Position numbers and translations under genes: made by a program | Assembly: GCA_011763485.2 (NCBI GenBank) | Contig: JAANSK020250940.1 | Coordinates: 1 to 23,145 of the forward strand | DNA length: 23,145 nucleotides | Direction of reading: 5' to 3' | Source: Isoetes engelmannii | Taxonomy: Eukaryota; Streptophyta; Lycopodiopsida; Isoetales; Isoetaceae | In this document: positions 7,046 to 15,072 of the stretch, one piece after another | Numbering within the stretch: position 1 is the stretch's first letter | Layout of the letters: the number at the start of each line of letters is the position of its first letter | The notes under the pieces: generated by a model | Databases searched by the model: none | Told to the model about the DNA's origin: nothing | The model's input: the letters and a program-made list of their open reading frames with translations, nothing else

Positions 7046-8110
7046 TCAGCCGAGCGATGGGGAAGCATTGGCCTCCTCGTCCTCCTCCTGGGCGCGCAGC
7101 AGACTGGCCGCCGATACCCGCGCCGGCGGACGGACACCGATCTGGGGTAGCGGAACGGCTTTCGGTATGGCGTCGATGGCCCGCAATGGCGGCATTGGCT
7201 CGCGTCTGTCTGCGGAAGCCCCGGATGACGGGGCAGCAGCCGGAACCGCCGGGGTTTTCGTTGACGGCGGGTCAGGGGTGGGTTCGGCGCGCGCCGCCAA
7301 CGGCTCAACCGGCGCGATCTCGATTGCCGGCGCAGGCGCAGGCGCCTGTCGCTGTTCGGCGCCGGCAGCGGCCGATGATGCAATCCGCGGCGACCGCTCT
7401 TCAGGATCCATGCCCAGTTTGAGCGCCACGTCTTTGATCAGAAGGGCAATGGTCTTGTCGGTGCTGTGCAAGTCGCCAGCCTTGAAGTAGCCCTTGGTGA
7501 GAGCCAGCGTTGCAAGCTGCGATGCGAACGCCCGATCGCCGGCGACATTGAGGGTCTGCCAGCCGTTCGACTTAGCCATCTCGAGCATCACCAGCAGTGA
7601 TTCATCCTGCGGCTTCGCGCTCGGATGTCCGCCAGCGTGGAGCATCACCGATTTCTGGTTGTCGACCACGGTATCGCCGTTGGTCATGAAGGCTCTCAGC
7701 GCGTCCTTCTGGTTTTCGACATGCTGGATAGCGGCCACCACATCCTCATCCCAAGGCGAACCGCCATACCTGGTGCCGAGCTGCGACGACAGCCAGTTCT
7801 TCTTGCGCAGTGCGGCGGGATCGTCGGGAAGGTCGGATCCAGTTGCGGCCGCGGCCGGCAGCACCGGCATTGCATTCGGGCCCGCAGGTTCGCCCTTTTG
7901 GGCATTCTTCTGGCGCGCGTCGGCGGCCAACCTTTCAAGCCGGCTTGGGCCTGTGCCGGGAGCTGAGTTGCTCGAAGGACCAGTGTGCGAAGACGATTGC
8001 GACGCGGGATCATCGAGCTTGAGGCCGAGTTCTGGGCCTGGCGTGATCATCCCCTTCGGCATGCCACTCAGAATCTTCCCGAGAGATGCTGCCGGTTGCT
8101 GGGCGCCCAT
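7046..8110 (-). CDS. LPD7-like domain protein with SLG tail, second paralogue
   Basis: This protein has 354 residues from ATG 8110, chosen because GGAG lies nine to ten bases upstream; the frame is open to 8167 but that would start inside an inverted repeat. Residues 1-100 are low-complexity. About 103-220 match the gene at 4612: WLSSQLGTRYGGSPWDEDVV, then an LPD7-like segment (NGWQTLNVAGDR, ALTKGYF). About 230-340 are proline/alanine-rich, and the protein ends in ASPSLG. No signal or membrane segment is seen. As first gene of the LPD7-recQ-LPD7 operon it is probably expressed from the region at 8111-8180. A role in mobile-DNA transfer or establishment is inferred from the domain only. Confidence 0.82.
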   Translation of the reverse strand: MGAQQPAASLGKILSGMPKGMITPGPELGLKLDDPASQSSSHTGPSSNSAPGTGPSRLERLAADARQKNAQKGEPAGPNAMPVLPAAAATGSDLPDDPAALRKKNWLSSQLGTRYGGSPWDEDVVAAIQHVENQKDALRAFMTNGDTVVDNQKSVMLHAGGHPSAKPQDESLLVMLEMAKSNGWQTLNVAGDRAFASQLATLALTKGYFKAGDLHSTDKTIALLIKDVALKLGMDPEERSPRIASSAAAGAEQRQAPAPAPAIEIAPVEPLAARAEPTPDPPSTKTPAVPAAAPSSGASADRREPMPPLRAIDAIPKAVPLPQIGVRPPARVSAASLLRAQEEDEEANASPSLG

Positions 8111-8157
8111 GGTTGTTCTCCGTGGTCTTGGCATTGCATTCGGTCCTATAGTTACTC

Positions 8158-8178
8158 TAGCACCCAACGCGGGTGCTA
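8158..8178. promoter_or_regulatory. Perfect inverted repeat between divergent genes, probable operator
   Basis: TAGCACCC (8158-8165) and GGGTGCTA (8171-8178) are exact inverses around AACGC. The site lies between the minus-strand start at 8110 and the plus-strand start at 8250. On the minus strand it is directly followed by AT-rich GTAACTATAG, which could hold a -10 element. Neither side has a terminator-type T tract after the stem, so an operator is more likely. No cognate repressor gene was recognised. Confidence 0.45.
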
Positions 8179-8249
8179 AAAATCAAGTGAAACGCATCCT
8201 GAATCCCCGTATCGTTGATCGAGGCGGCTAACGCCGGAGACGTGACGCG

Positions 8250-8864
8250 ATGGAACGGGAAATCACGAAGCCAGATACGAGATCCAATTGCTGGAACGAT
8301 GAGCAGGTCTGCACCATGTCGACTTGCTCTGACCAATCGTCCGGTCCGATTCCTGTCGACCCGGCCAACCGTCACACCGAGGCCGCCAGCGCTGTCAAGT
8401 TCCTCGACGTTGAAACACACAAGGTCGCTGCTTCCCGGCTCGTCGACGGAAAGCACGTCGTACCTGATCACGGTTTCTCCCTGCTGCGAGGCGCCTTGTA
8501 CGGCGTGCTGATCAGCGGCGGTTTGCTCGGATGCCGTAGTCACGAGGCCCCCGCTGATGGACGTCGGATTTGTACCCCCGGTGAGATTCGACTGACACGC
8601 ACCGGCGATCCGACGCTGATTGCCGTGACCGCATGGCGCGACGGCGTCGAGGTCATCCCGAAAACAGGGGGCGTATCCGGCTTCACGATCTTTCGTGGTC
8701 TGCCCTTGGAGCCTTTGGAAATTTCCGATCCGGCACGCGTGCCTGCACCGACCCAGCACATTTCGATCGAGGTGCAGTTTGAAGATCCAGCGCGCGCGGA
8801 TTCGAAAATCTGCGGCACCATCACCCAGGCAATGGCCGGAGCCGCCGCAAACGGTTTGCCGTAG
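8250..8864 (+). CDS. Probable single-span membrane protein or lipoprotein-like protein, unknown function
   Basis: The ORF encodes 204 residues from ATG 8250, with GGAG ten bases upstream. The first 75 residues are polar. Residues 76-94 form one hydrophobic segment ending LLGC, which looks like a lipobox, but it is far from the N-terminus and no internal start lies close to it, so a bitopic membrane protein is more likely. The remaining 110 residues look like a small beta-rich domain with two cysteines. Overlapping minus-strand frames exist. A hand count over the last 106 codons gives GC highest at position 1 (about 65%) and lowest at position 2 (about 57%), which favours this strand. It converges on the metalloprotease gene with a 16-base gap. 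Not recognised as any family. Confidence 0.55.
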   Translation: MEREITKPDTRSNCWNDEQVCTMSTCSDQSSGPIPVDPANRHTEAASAVKFLDVETHKVAASRLVDGKHVVPDHGFSLLRGALYGVLISGGLLGCRSHEAPADGRRICTPGEIRLTRTGDPTLIAVTAWRDGVEVIPKTGGVSGFTIFRGLPLEPLEISDPARVPAPTQHISIEVQFEDPARADSKICGTITQAMAGAAANGLP

Positions 8865-8880
8865 GTCTGCACGATTTCCA

Positions 8881-10359
8881 TCAGCGCATCTCGGGGCCGG
8901 GTTCGTACGGCTGATCATCTCGGTTGAGCGTGCGGATGAAGGCTTCGGGATCCAGGTCGCTTTCCATCGCTGTCAGGTCGGTAGTGCTCAGTTCTGCAAT
9001 CGCGAGCGCTTCATGACGGTCCCGCGGGAGGATGCCGGCCGCAGCGATGACGGTGAGTGCCCTGAGGGTTGCATCAGGGGAGTTCGACAGAAACCGGCCA
9101 AGTTCAGGTGTTCGCTCAAGCGCCGGCCTGAGCTGGCTCGCGAGCAGTCGCGCGAAGCGTCGATCCGCAGAGCTGAATTGTTCGTAACGAACCGCATCGG
9201 GTATCGACGCCATGCCTCCATGCTCGAGGTTGTCGTGGAAGTTGGTGAGCGCCGCCATGACCTGTCGGCCCCCTTCTGCGCCGTCATGGACGGCGAGGGC
9301 CGCTTGTACCGGATCACTTCCAGTGATCGCGCGCGCCTGTGTCATCACGGCATCATTGTCCAGCCGGGCCAGGGTTGAGGCACCAGTGCGATTGCCGTAC
9401 CGAGCAAGCACCTCATCGAGTGCGGCGACCGAATCGTGATTCCGATCGAACACCATCAGGGCGCGCAGGTCGCGCAGGTCGTGAAGCGGTTGCAGATTCG
9501 GCCCGGCGCCCGAGACTCCTGCTTCATCGGAGCGGATGAAGCTCAGCGCGGCATACACGTCAGCCAGCACCTCAATGTCGCGGATGGTCGACCCGGCGGC
9601 TCCGCGCAGCGTCTGGGCGTGTCCCAGTTCGTGGAGCAACAGAAGATCCTCGGCCTCCTGGGTGATGCCGTCGGCGGTGAGGGGAAGCCCGACGAACAAT
9701 CGATCCGATTGCTCCAGTGCACCCGGTTGCTCTGTGGAAACAGGGCCGTAGGCGCCAGTGAAGCCCATGGGCTGCTGCCGGGAGAGTTCGAGCAGCGTGC
9801 TCGCGCCTGCCAGCCTGTCTTGGAGGGGTTCACCGGCCGTCAGCGTACGTGCCGTGGTGAGTATGTTGGCCAGGTCCGTGGTGTCGAAGACGACGATGGT
9901 TTCACCAGCCGACCGCTCTGCCTCTGCGATCATCCACCGCTGGCGATCCGTGAGCGCCGCGCCTCTGTCGCGCCCCAGAAACAGAGCGCGCGCCGTGCCT
10001 TCGAGCGCCGAGAGCCTGTCGAGGAGTGAATTCGGGCGGAGCGGCGCGTCATCGCGAAGACCGAACGTATCGCTGGGACTGCTGTGCAATTGCGCCCGAT
10101 GCGGCGCAGGCCCGCTCATTACCGCTGCTGCGGCATAAAGAGATGCAGCCGCAAGCGAAGCTTTGAGGAGCCGGAGCGCTGGAGACTGGCCCAGCGGCCG
10201 GGGCACTTTCGTGGGCGGGAAGAAGGAAATGACAGCCATGGTGTGCGGCCGATCAGTGCTCCGCGACCGGGCCGATTCGATGTAAACGTCAATGAGCGCC
10301 TGCGCATCGGAACGGGCGTCCACGGGGGTATCCGGCGAAGCGGCTTCAGACTTTTTCAT
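8881..10359 (-). CDS. Membrane-anchored zinc metalloprotease (HExxH), unclassified
   Basis: This protein has 492 residues from ATG 10359; the frame extends further upstream only into the preceding gene. About residues 61-83 form one transmembrane or signal-anchor segment (ALRLLKASLAAASLYAAAAV). HELGH lies at about 243-247 inside a hydrophobic helix, followed by EVLAD at about 263-267; E263 or D267 is a candidate third zinc ligand. This gives a zincin-type peptidase with the catalytic domain on the side after the membrane segment. The C-terminal 200 residues are helical and unassigned. The start lies 14 bases inside the end of the upstream gene, so the two are coupled. The substrate is unknown; neighbouring element proteins are possible targets (inference). 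Confidence 0.75.
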   Translation of the reverse strand: MKKSEAASPDTPVDARSDAQALIDVYIESARSRSTDRPHTMAVISFFPPTKVPRPLGQSPALRLLKASLAAASLYAAAAVMSGPAPHRAQLHSSPSDTFGLRDDAPLRPNSLLDRLSALEGTARALFLGRDRGAALTDRQRWMIAEAERSAGETIVVFDTTDLANILTTARTLTAGEPLQDRLAGASTLLELSRQQPMGFTGAYGPVSTEQPGALEQSDRLFVGLPLTADGITQEAEDLLLLHELGHAQTLRGAAGSTIRDIEVLADVYAALSFIRSDEAGVSGAGPNLQPLHDLRDLRALMVFDRNHDSVAALDEVLARYGNRTGASTLARLDNDAVMTQARAITGSDPVQAALAVHDGAEGGRQVMAALTNFHDNLEHGGMASIPDAVRYEQFSSADRRFARLLASQLRPALERTPELGRFLSNSPDATLRALTVIAAAGILPRDRHEALAIAELSTTDLTAMESDLDPEAFIRTLNRDDQPYEPGPEMR

Positions 10360-10927
10360 GGCCGGTCGTTGGCCGGGTCGCCAACTTGCCAGAGGGTGCA
10401 ACCGTTGATTCGAGCTCGTCGATGCACTCCCTGAGCCGGCGGGCCGCGACCGTGGCGCGGCCATTCCGAAGTTCGCGCTCGATCGACTGCCAGCGAGACA
10501 GCAGCCCGGAAAGGCGGCGCGCGAGATCTCCGGCCGTCGGCGAGGGTGGGTCGGGTTCATTGCGAGCGCGGGAGAGCAGGCCGCGCAGCCAGGTCGCTTC
10601 ATCTGTTCCGAGCGCGTGCCGGCTCACGAACGCTTCGATCTGTTCGTCCTGCGTGGTGGAGGCGCGGCCGCCTTTGCTGCTGTTGTCCTTCACCCAGGTC
10701 TTGAACTCCGCCGTCGGTTCCAGAGGAACAACGTCGGTCGTGGCGATGGTCGGCCAGAATCCAAACCGTCGATTGAACATGACTCGCGGCCAGTTCGGCT
10801 TGTACTTACGCTGCTCCATCATGTGGCAGGCGTGCTGCAGGAACAGCACCTGCTCAGCGGTCATGCGCCGATCGACCGATTCAGCGCCGGCGGCTTCATC
10901 CATGCCTGGGTCGTCAATCGAAGACAT
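10346..10927 (-). CDS. Small hypothetical protein upstream of the metalloprotease
   Basis: This protein has 193 residues from ATG 10927, preceded by GGAG. An acidic N-terminus is followed by a segment, WPRVMFNRRFGFWP (about 50-63), of a type seen in accessory proteins of mobile elements that I cannot assign to a named family. The C-terminal half is charged and helical, with arginine-rich LSRWQSIERELRNGRATVAA. No membrane segment is seen. It overlaps the metalloprotease gene by 14 bases and is transcribed away from the 1061-aa gene. It could bind nucleic acid given its basic character, but no motif proves it. Confidence 0.7.
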   Translation of the reverse strand: MSSIDDPGMDEAAGAESVDRRMTAEQVLFLQHACHMMEQRKYKPNWPRVMFNRRFGFWPTIATTDVVPLEPTAEFKTWVKDNSSKGGRASTTQDEQIEAFVSRHALGTDEATWLRGLLSRARNEPDPPSPTAGDLARRLSGLLSRWQSIERELRNGRATVAARRLRECIDELESTVAPSGKLATRPTTGHEKV

Positions 10928-10974
10928 CGTGGTTCTCCGCATGTCGGCCGAGCGCGAGTGCCAGTCCGATTTTG

Positions 10975-10996
10975 CTGCCGGCACAATGTACGGCAG
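10975..10996. promoter_or_regulatory. Inverted repeat in a divergent intergenic region
   Basis: CTGCCG and CGGCAG are exact inverses separated by ten bases. They lie between the divergent starts at 10927 and 11029, next to AT-richer sequence suited to a promoter. Ten-base spacing would fit a dimeric regulator. Short, so it may be chance. Confidence 0.3.
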
Positions 10997-11028
10997 AATA
11001 CCAATACGGGCAAACAACGGGGCAAGTC

Positions 11029-14000
11029 ATGAACGGGCAACTGATCGGTGCAGTTGGCGAGTCGAACCAGGAAGACGCCCGGTCTCCGCAATTCGAACGG
11101 ATTGCCAGGGTCGATGCCGCTCGTCCCGGCGATTACTGGCGTGCAGTGAAAGATCGGATATTCACAGACGCCGAGGGACGATCGAAGTACCGGGTCGATA
11201 CCGGTGACGTGCTGATGGTGGCCGATGTCCGCAACAGCGGTGCACAGGAGCACACCATCGTCGTCCAGTACCACCCACTGTCCGGTACCGGGACCTTCTG
11301 GGCTCTGACCGAAGACTTCTATTCGGTGTTCGAGCATGCCCCGGATGGTGCTGCCGTTCGTGAAGCGGAAATGCGGGAGCTGCAGGCGAAGGTCTCTACG
11401 GTGCAGACGCGAATCGCGCAGGCATTGAGTGATCCGTCGGTCATGAATCGGGAGATTCAGAAGGCGCTGGATCACGAGCGCGATAAGGAGGTCGAACCGA
11501 CGGGGGGCCTGCCAGCGCGTGCCAGTGATCTTCCCCCTGTCGATGTGTTGTCCAGCACCATGCCCAGCATCAACGAAGCGATGAGGGCCGGCGCCGGTGC
11601 GCTTGCCAATCAGGCGCTTGAGGTCGTGCGCGGCGCGCAGGAGCGAGCTGAGCTCGAAGGCAAATGGTTCAGCAGGCAGGCCAGCGAGATCCAGAAGCTG
11701 ACCGGGCAGATGACGCCGTTCCTCATGGAGCGGGCCGCAGTAGCCATCGCTCGCAACAAGGGGGCTGTCGAGAAGGCCAAGTCGCTCATGGAAAGCGTCA
11801 AGACTATGAGCCTGTTCAGTGGTGAAGGGGTGACCACGACGAAGATCGTCGATGGCGCGCCTGCTTCACAGGGCGGCTCGATCAAGCTATTCCAGCGGAA
11901 GCTCTGGCTCGACGAGGAGCTGTCTTATACCCGCGCCTATATCGGTGCGCTCACAGTAGACAGCTTCGACAAATTCATTGACGAACTGCGCGACAACCCG
12001 GCCTTCCAGACCTTGTTGATTCCGGCAACCCGGGGTGTTGCGCTTGTCGGTGTGTCCCGGCAGAGGGTCAACGGTGTTGGCGACAGCGTCGCGGCGGCGT
12101 TGCAGGCGATCAAAATCGAGACGGCCAACAGGACTTCATTTCTGCTGGTCCGTGATGGTGAACGGTTCTTTTCGATCGATTCGCCAATCCCTTCGAACTC
12201 AAGTGCGGACCGCTTATTCCCAGAGGTCGATGTCGACGGCTCGGTGTTCAACGGCGCCAACGGCGACACGATCACCATCAATGACCTGCGGTGGACGAAG
12301 GGGCTGGACGCCATCGCCTCGCAGAAGGTCCATTACGCGCGCTTCGCTGTGACGCTCGCCGGCCAGATCGCCAAGGGCGAGTTCTGGGAGGGGGTCGACT
12401 TTCAGGACCTGTTTACGGGTCAAGGTAATTCGCGCCTGTTCGAATTGGTGCGGGACGACAGCGGCGAAATGGCCATCGGCCAGCAAGTTGAATCAGTGGC
12501 CAGTTACATCAGCCGGAACAATGCGATGGTCCGACCGGGCAGCCAGGTGATCGTCGACATGCGTCGGCATGTCGACAAGCAAACGGTGCCACGTGCGTTC
12601 AGTGAACGCTACGACGGTCGTCGTCGCGAGCAATACGAGCACCAGCTGGCAGAGCCAACTGACGATTTCGTGAAAGGCACCGTTCACGCGGAACGCAATG
12701 CGATGTTCGTCAACGCCGAATTCAAAAAGGAAGACGGCAAGCCGGTATCGCTGCGTGTCTACCTGGCCAAGAAGGGGAAATCTGTCGGGGCTGTTCAGAC
12801 CTGGCTGGCGCTGGATCGTCTCGAACCCATGATGCTCGACCGCCTGATGGCTGTGCGGGACAACCGTCGAGACTTCGAGAACTTCATGGGGCTTTTCAGG
12901 ACGGTCAGGGACGCGAGCGAGGCGCTGCTGAAGGTGGCCGAACCCGATCGCAATCGCTTGACTCAGGAGCTGCAGGCCGGGCTGCAGATTGGCTTCAACG
13001 AGGCGCGGGAGATTGCGCTGAAAGCGCTGGATGGCTGGCGGGCTGATGGCAATCGGCTGCCCGTTGAATCGGCAAAGGATTGGGAGAGCTTGCAACTGCT
13101 GGCCTACCGGCTGAGCGACGCCGGCAAGGTGCCGGTTGATCAAGTCGCTGAGGTGGCAGCTGCCAGGGGCCTCGTGCCTCTTCGATTTGCGGTCGACAGC
13201 GGCGGTCGGCTGCAGCTGCACACGCTGGATCCTGAACCGGATGACCGGATGTTCAAGCAGATGGAAGTGCTGCGCTGGATCGTCGAACCCGGGAAACGCG
13301 GTATCCGCCTGACGAGCCCCTCCAGCGTCTACCTGGCCAAGCTTGATCCGACGGTCACTGTTCTTCATGAATGGGATGCGGCCGCCGAAGCGGCGATCGA
13401 GAAGTTCCCGATTCTTTCAACGCGAAGGAAGGCCGACATCATCGAGGATGTGAACGCCCGGTTTGAGAAGGAGCGCGCATTGGTGTTCGGGCCGATGACG
13501 GATGATGAGCAGGCTGAGGCGGTCAAGGCGTTCAAGCGCGCGATGGACGTCGCAAACGAAACGGGGAAGTACGTGACGTCACCGAGTACCCGCTTCCCCG
13601 TCTGCATCGCTGTCGCCGGAAAATCAGCATCGGTGGTGACGGTCAGCATTTCAGCGTTGCACCTACAGCACAACCTGAGCGATGTCCATCGGGAAGCGAT
13701 GCGAGAGGTGCACATGCGCTGGTATCGGAACAAGGATCAGGCGAGGCGGGATTTCAGCGGCGAGGGCCCGAGAGACATCAAGGCGTTCTCGGTGCAGCTG
13801 ACGCCGCTCAAGGATTGGATCACCGGACGAAACGCGTGGACCAGTCACGACATGGCGTCGGATTGGGCTGATCTCAGGGTCGAGATCCTGAACACCCGAA
13901 AGATCGAAGGTCACGCGGATCGTGAGTTCTGGGAACGGAAATCCCTGGGTGGATCGGGGATTGACCTGCTCGACCGGTGGCTAAAAACCGTAGGCGCCGA

Positions 14001-14214
14001 CCCTGTGAAGGGGCGTGCGGCCATGAGTGGCTGGGATAACAACCGGACTGTCTCGACGGTGGAGTACCCGCGCGCGCTTCAACAAGCTTTTGCTGAGGGT
14101 CGGTCGTTCAAGGAGGCGCTGTTCCCGAGCGCACCGCCGGCACCGACTGCTGTCGACATGCCGGAGGTGAGCGATGAGCATGATGAGACTGCCACTGCGC
14201 ATGGGCCGTCGTAG
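11029..14214 (+). CDS. Large (1061-aa) protein of unknown function
   Basis: The start is ATG 11029 (ACGGGGC upstream); the frame is open to 10972 but no better start exists. I recognise no catalytic signature. An N-terminal globular part (about 1-100, with VDTGDVLMVADV and HTIVVQYHPLSGTGTFWALT) is followed by a predicted coiled-coil region (about 105-150). A helical section (about 185-265) ends near LMESVKTMSLFSGEGVTT. Several mixed alpha/beta segments follow, and the end is acidic and proline-containing. No signal peptide or membrane helix is seen. Third-position base use and the uninterrupted length make it certainly coding. It does not carry the SLG-like tail. Its size and context resemble large cytosolic proteins of jumbo phages or giant conjugative elements, but that is inference. 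Confidence 0.9.
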   Translation: MNGQLIGAVGESNQEDARSPQFERIARVDAARPGDYWRAVKDRIFTDAEGRSKYRVDTGDVLMVADVRNSGAQEHTIVVQYHPLSGTGTFWALTEDFYSVFEHAPDGAAVREAEMRELQAKVSTVQTRIAQALSDPSVMNREIQKALDHERDKEVEPTGGLPARASDLPPVDVLSSTMPSINEAMRAGAGALANQALEVVRGAQERAELEGKWFSRQASEIQKLTGQMTPFLMERAAVAIARNKGAVEKAKSLMESVKTMSLFSGEGVTTTKIVDGAPASQGGSIKLFQRKLWLDEELSYTRAYIGALTVDSFDKFIDELRDNPAFQTLLIPATRGVALVGVSRQRVNGVGDSVAAALQAIKIETANRTSFLLVRDGERFFSIDSPIPSNSSADRLFPEVDVDGSVFNGANGDTITINDLRWTKGLDAIASQKVHYARFAVTLAGQIAKGEFWEGVDFQDLFTGQGNSRLFELVRDDSGEMAIGQQVESVASYISRNNAMVRPGSQVIVDMRRHVDKQTVPRAFSERYDGRRREQYEHQLAEPTDDFVKGTVHAERNAMFVNAEFKKEDGKPVSLRVYLAKKGKSVGAVQTWLALDRLEPMMLDRLMAVRDNRRDFENFMGLFRTVRDASEALLKVAEPDRNRLTQELQAGLQIGFNEAREIALKALDGWRADGNRLPVESAKDWESLQLLAYRLSDAGKVPVDQVAEVAAARGLVPLRFAVDSGGRLQLHTLDPEPDDRMFKQMEVLRWIVEPGKRGIRLTSPSSVYLAKLDPTVTVLHEWDAAAEAAIEKFPILSTRRKADIIEDVNARFEKERALVFGPMTDDEQAEAVKAFKRAMDVANETGKYVTSPSTRFPVCIAVAGKSASVVTVSISALHLQHNLSDVHREAMREVHMRWYRNKDQARRDFSGEGPRDIKAFSVQLTPLKDWITGRNAWTSHDMASDWADLRVEILNTRKIEGHADREFWERKSLGGSGIDLLDRWLKTVGADPVKGRAAMSGWDNNRTVSTVEYPRALQQAFAEGRSFKEALFPSAPPAPTAVDMPEVSDEHDETATAHGPS

Positions 14215-14272
14215 CGCCGTCGGCGTGTTAGCCACGTCGCCAGTGCAATCGCCCGATGGGGGTGAAGATTGA
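14174..14272 (+). CDS. Possible small 32-aa protein overlapping two genes
   Basis: ATG 14174 is preceded by an excellent ribosome site, GGAGGTGA, with six bases after GGAGG. The frame runs 33 codons to a TGA at 14270-14272 that overlaps the TTG start of the next gene. The product begins with a basic, methionine-rich stretch (MRLPLRMGRRSAVG) and ends acidic. It begins inside the 3' end of the large gene, so it may act as a coupling ORF carrying ribosomes to the downstream gene. Family unknown. Confidence 0.45.
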   Translation: MSMMRLPLRMGRRSAVGVLATSPVQSPDGGED

Positions 14273-15030
14273 ACATCATCCGAACCCAATCGGCGGGGGT
14301 TGCACCCGCCATACGAATCAAGGGGCCGCTCACCATTGCGGAAAACTCGGTTGAGTGGGATCACCTCGAGGAAGTTGATGGATCGCTGACGCTCCCCGCT
14401 TCGGTGACGCGGCCACTGAGGGCTCTCAGAATTGTCACGGGAGATGTGATGGTGGACAGCGATGCGGCAGACCTGCTGCCGGCACTGGAAGAAATCAGCG
14501 GGAAGCTGTTGACCAAGAATACTGACTTGCGTCTGCCGAAGCTCAAGGTCCTTGGATGGCACCCAAGCTGGAATCGAGTCAGTTCGGATCGCTTTCCCGT
14601 GCTCGAATCGTTCGGGGATACGCTCATCGTCTCACACGATATTCCGCCCCCTACGTCACTACGATGGGTCGAAGGCGACATCTGGATGTCTGACGCCGTC
14701 ACCCATGTTTCACTGCCCAACCTGATCGGCGTCGGTGGGACGTTCAACACGGGGGAATTCGACCACGAAGACGATGTGGTGACCATCGAGGCGGGCCAGT
14801 TGCATGTTGTCGGCATACCGTTTAGCGGCGCCCGTCCAATTGAAATTGACGCAAATCCCCTTATCGCTGACGACCTCATCGACCGGGACGACACCGAGAC
14901 CCACTTCCGCGATTTAGCGCGGGAGATGTTCAAGGAGAAAGTGAAGATGGCTGAACAGGCACATCAAGCCGCCCTCACGATTCCCGAAGACCAAGTTGAC
15001 CACCGGGATATTCCTGCGATCGGGCTCTGA
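14269..15030 (+). CDS. Repeat-family (solenoid-like) protein, paralogue 3, IGL tail
   Basis: This 253-residue protein starts at TTG 14269 with GGGGGTG upstream; a nearby ATG is out of frame. Strand repeats begin near residue 30 (LEEVDGSLTLPASV) and continue through LPALEEISGKLL, LPKLKVLG and SLRWVEGDIWM. The central block is LPNLIGVGGTF (about residue 150). A helical segment (about 205-240, rich in E, K and A) precedes the end AIGL. It lacks the N-terminal D-G-(T/S) motif of the minus-strand copies. No signal peptide or membrane segment is seen. Function unknown. Confidence 0.85.
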   Translation: MNIIRTQSAGVAPAIRIKGPLTIAENSVEWDHLEEVDGSLTLPASVTRPLRALRIVTGDVMVDSDAADLLPALEEISGKLLTKNTDLRLPKLKVLGWHPSWNRVSSDRFPVLESFGDTLIVSHDIPPPTSLRWVEGDIWMSDAVTHVSLPNLIGVGGTFNTGEFDHEDDVVTIEAGQLHVVGIPFSGARPIEIDANPLIADDLIDRDDTETHFRDLAREMFKEKVKMAEQAHQAALTIPEDQVDHRDIPAIGL

Positions 15031-15072
15031 GCGCCCAATGTCACGATCTCGAGGCTGAAGTTGAGCGCACAG

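Noticed and set aside
8540-8881. Minus-strand 113-codon frame starting on the metalloprotease stop (TGATG)
   Set aside because: The overlap is attractive, but the product is serine/arginine/proline-rich like a shadow. Position-specific GC over the last 106 codons of the plus frame favours the plus-strand gene at 8250-8864. The call is not certain.
12493-13368. Long minus-strand frame (291 codons) inside the 1061-aa gene
   Set aside because: It is antisense to a clearly coding gene, histidine/proline/glutamine-rich with no domain, and has no ribosome site; a shadow of GC-rich codon use.
15031-15072. Imperfect GCGCCCAA/TTGAGCGC stem between convergent genes
   Set aside because: It has one mismatch, a long loop and no T tract; too weak to call a terminator.
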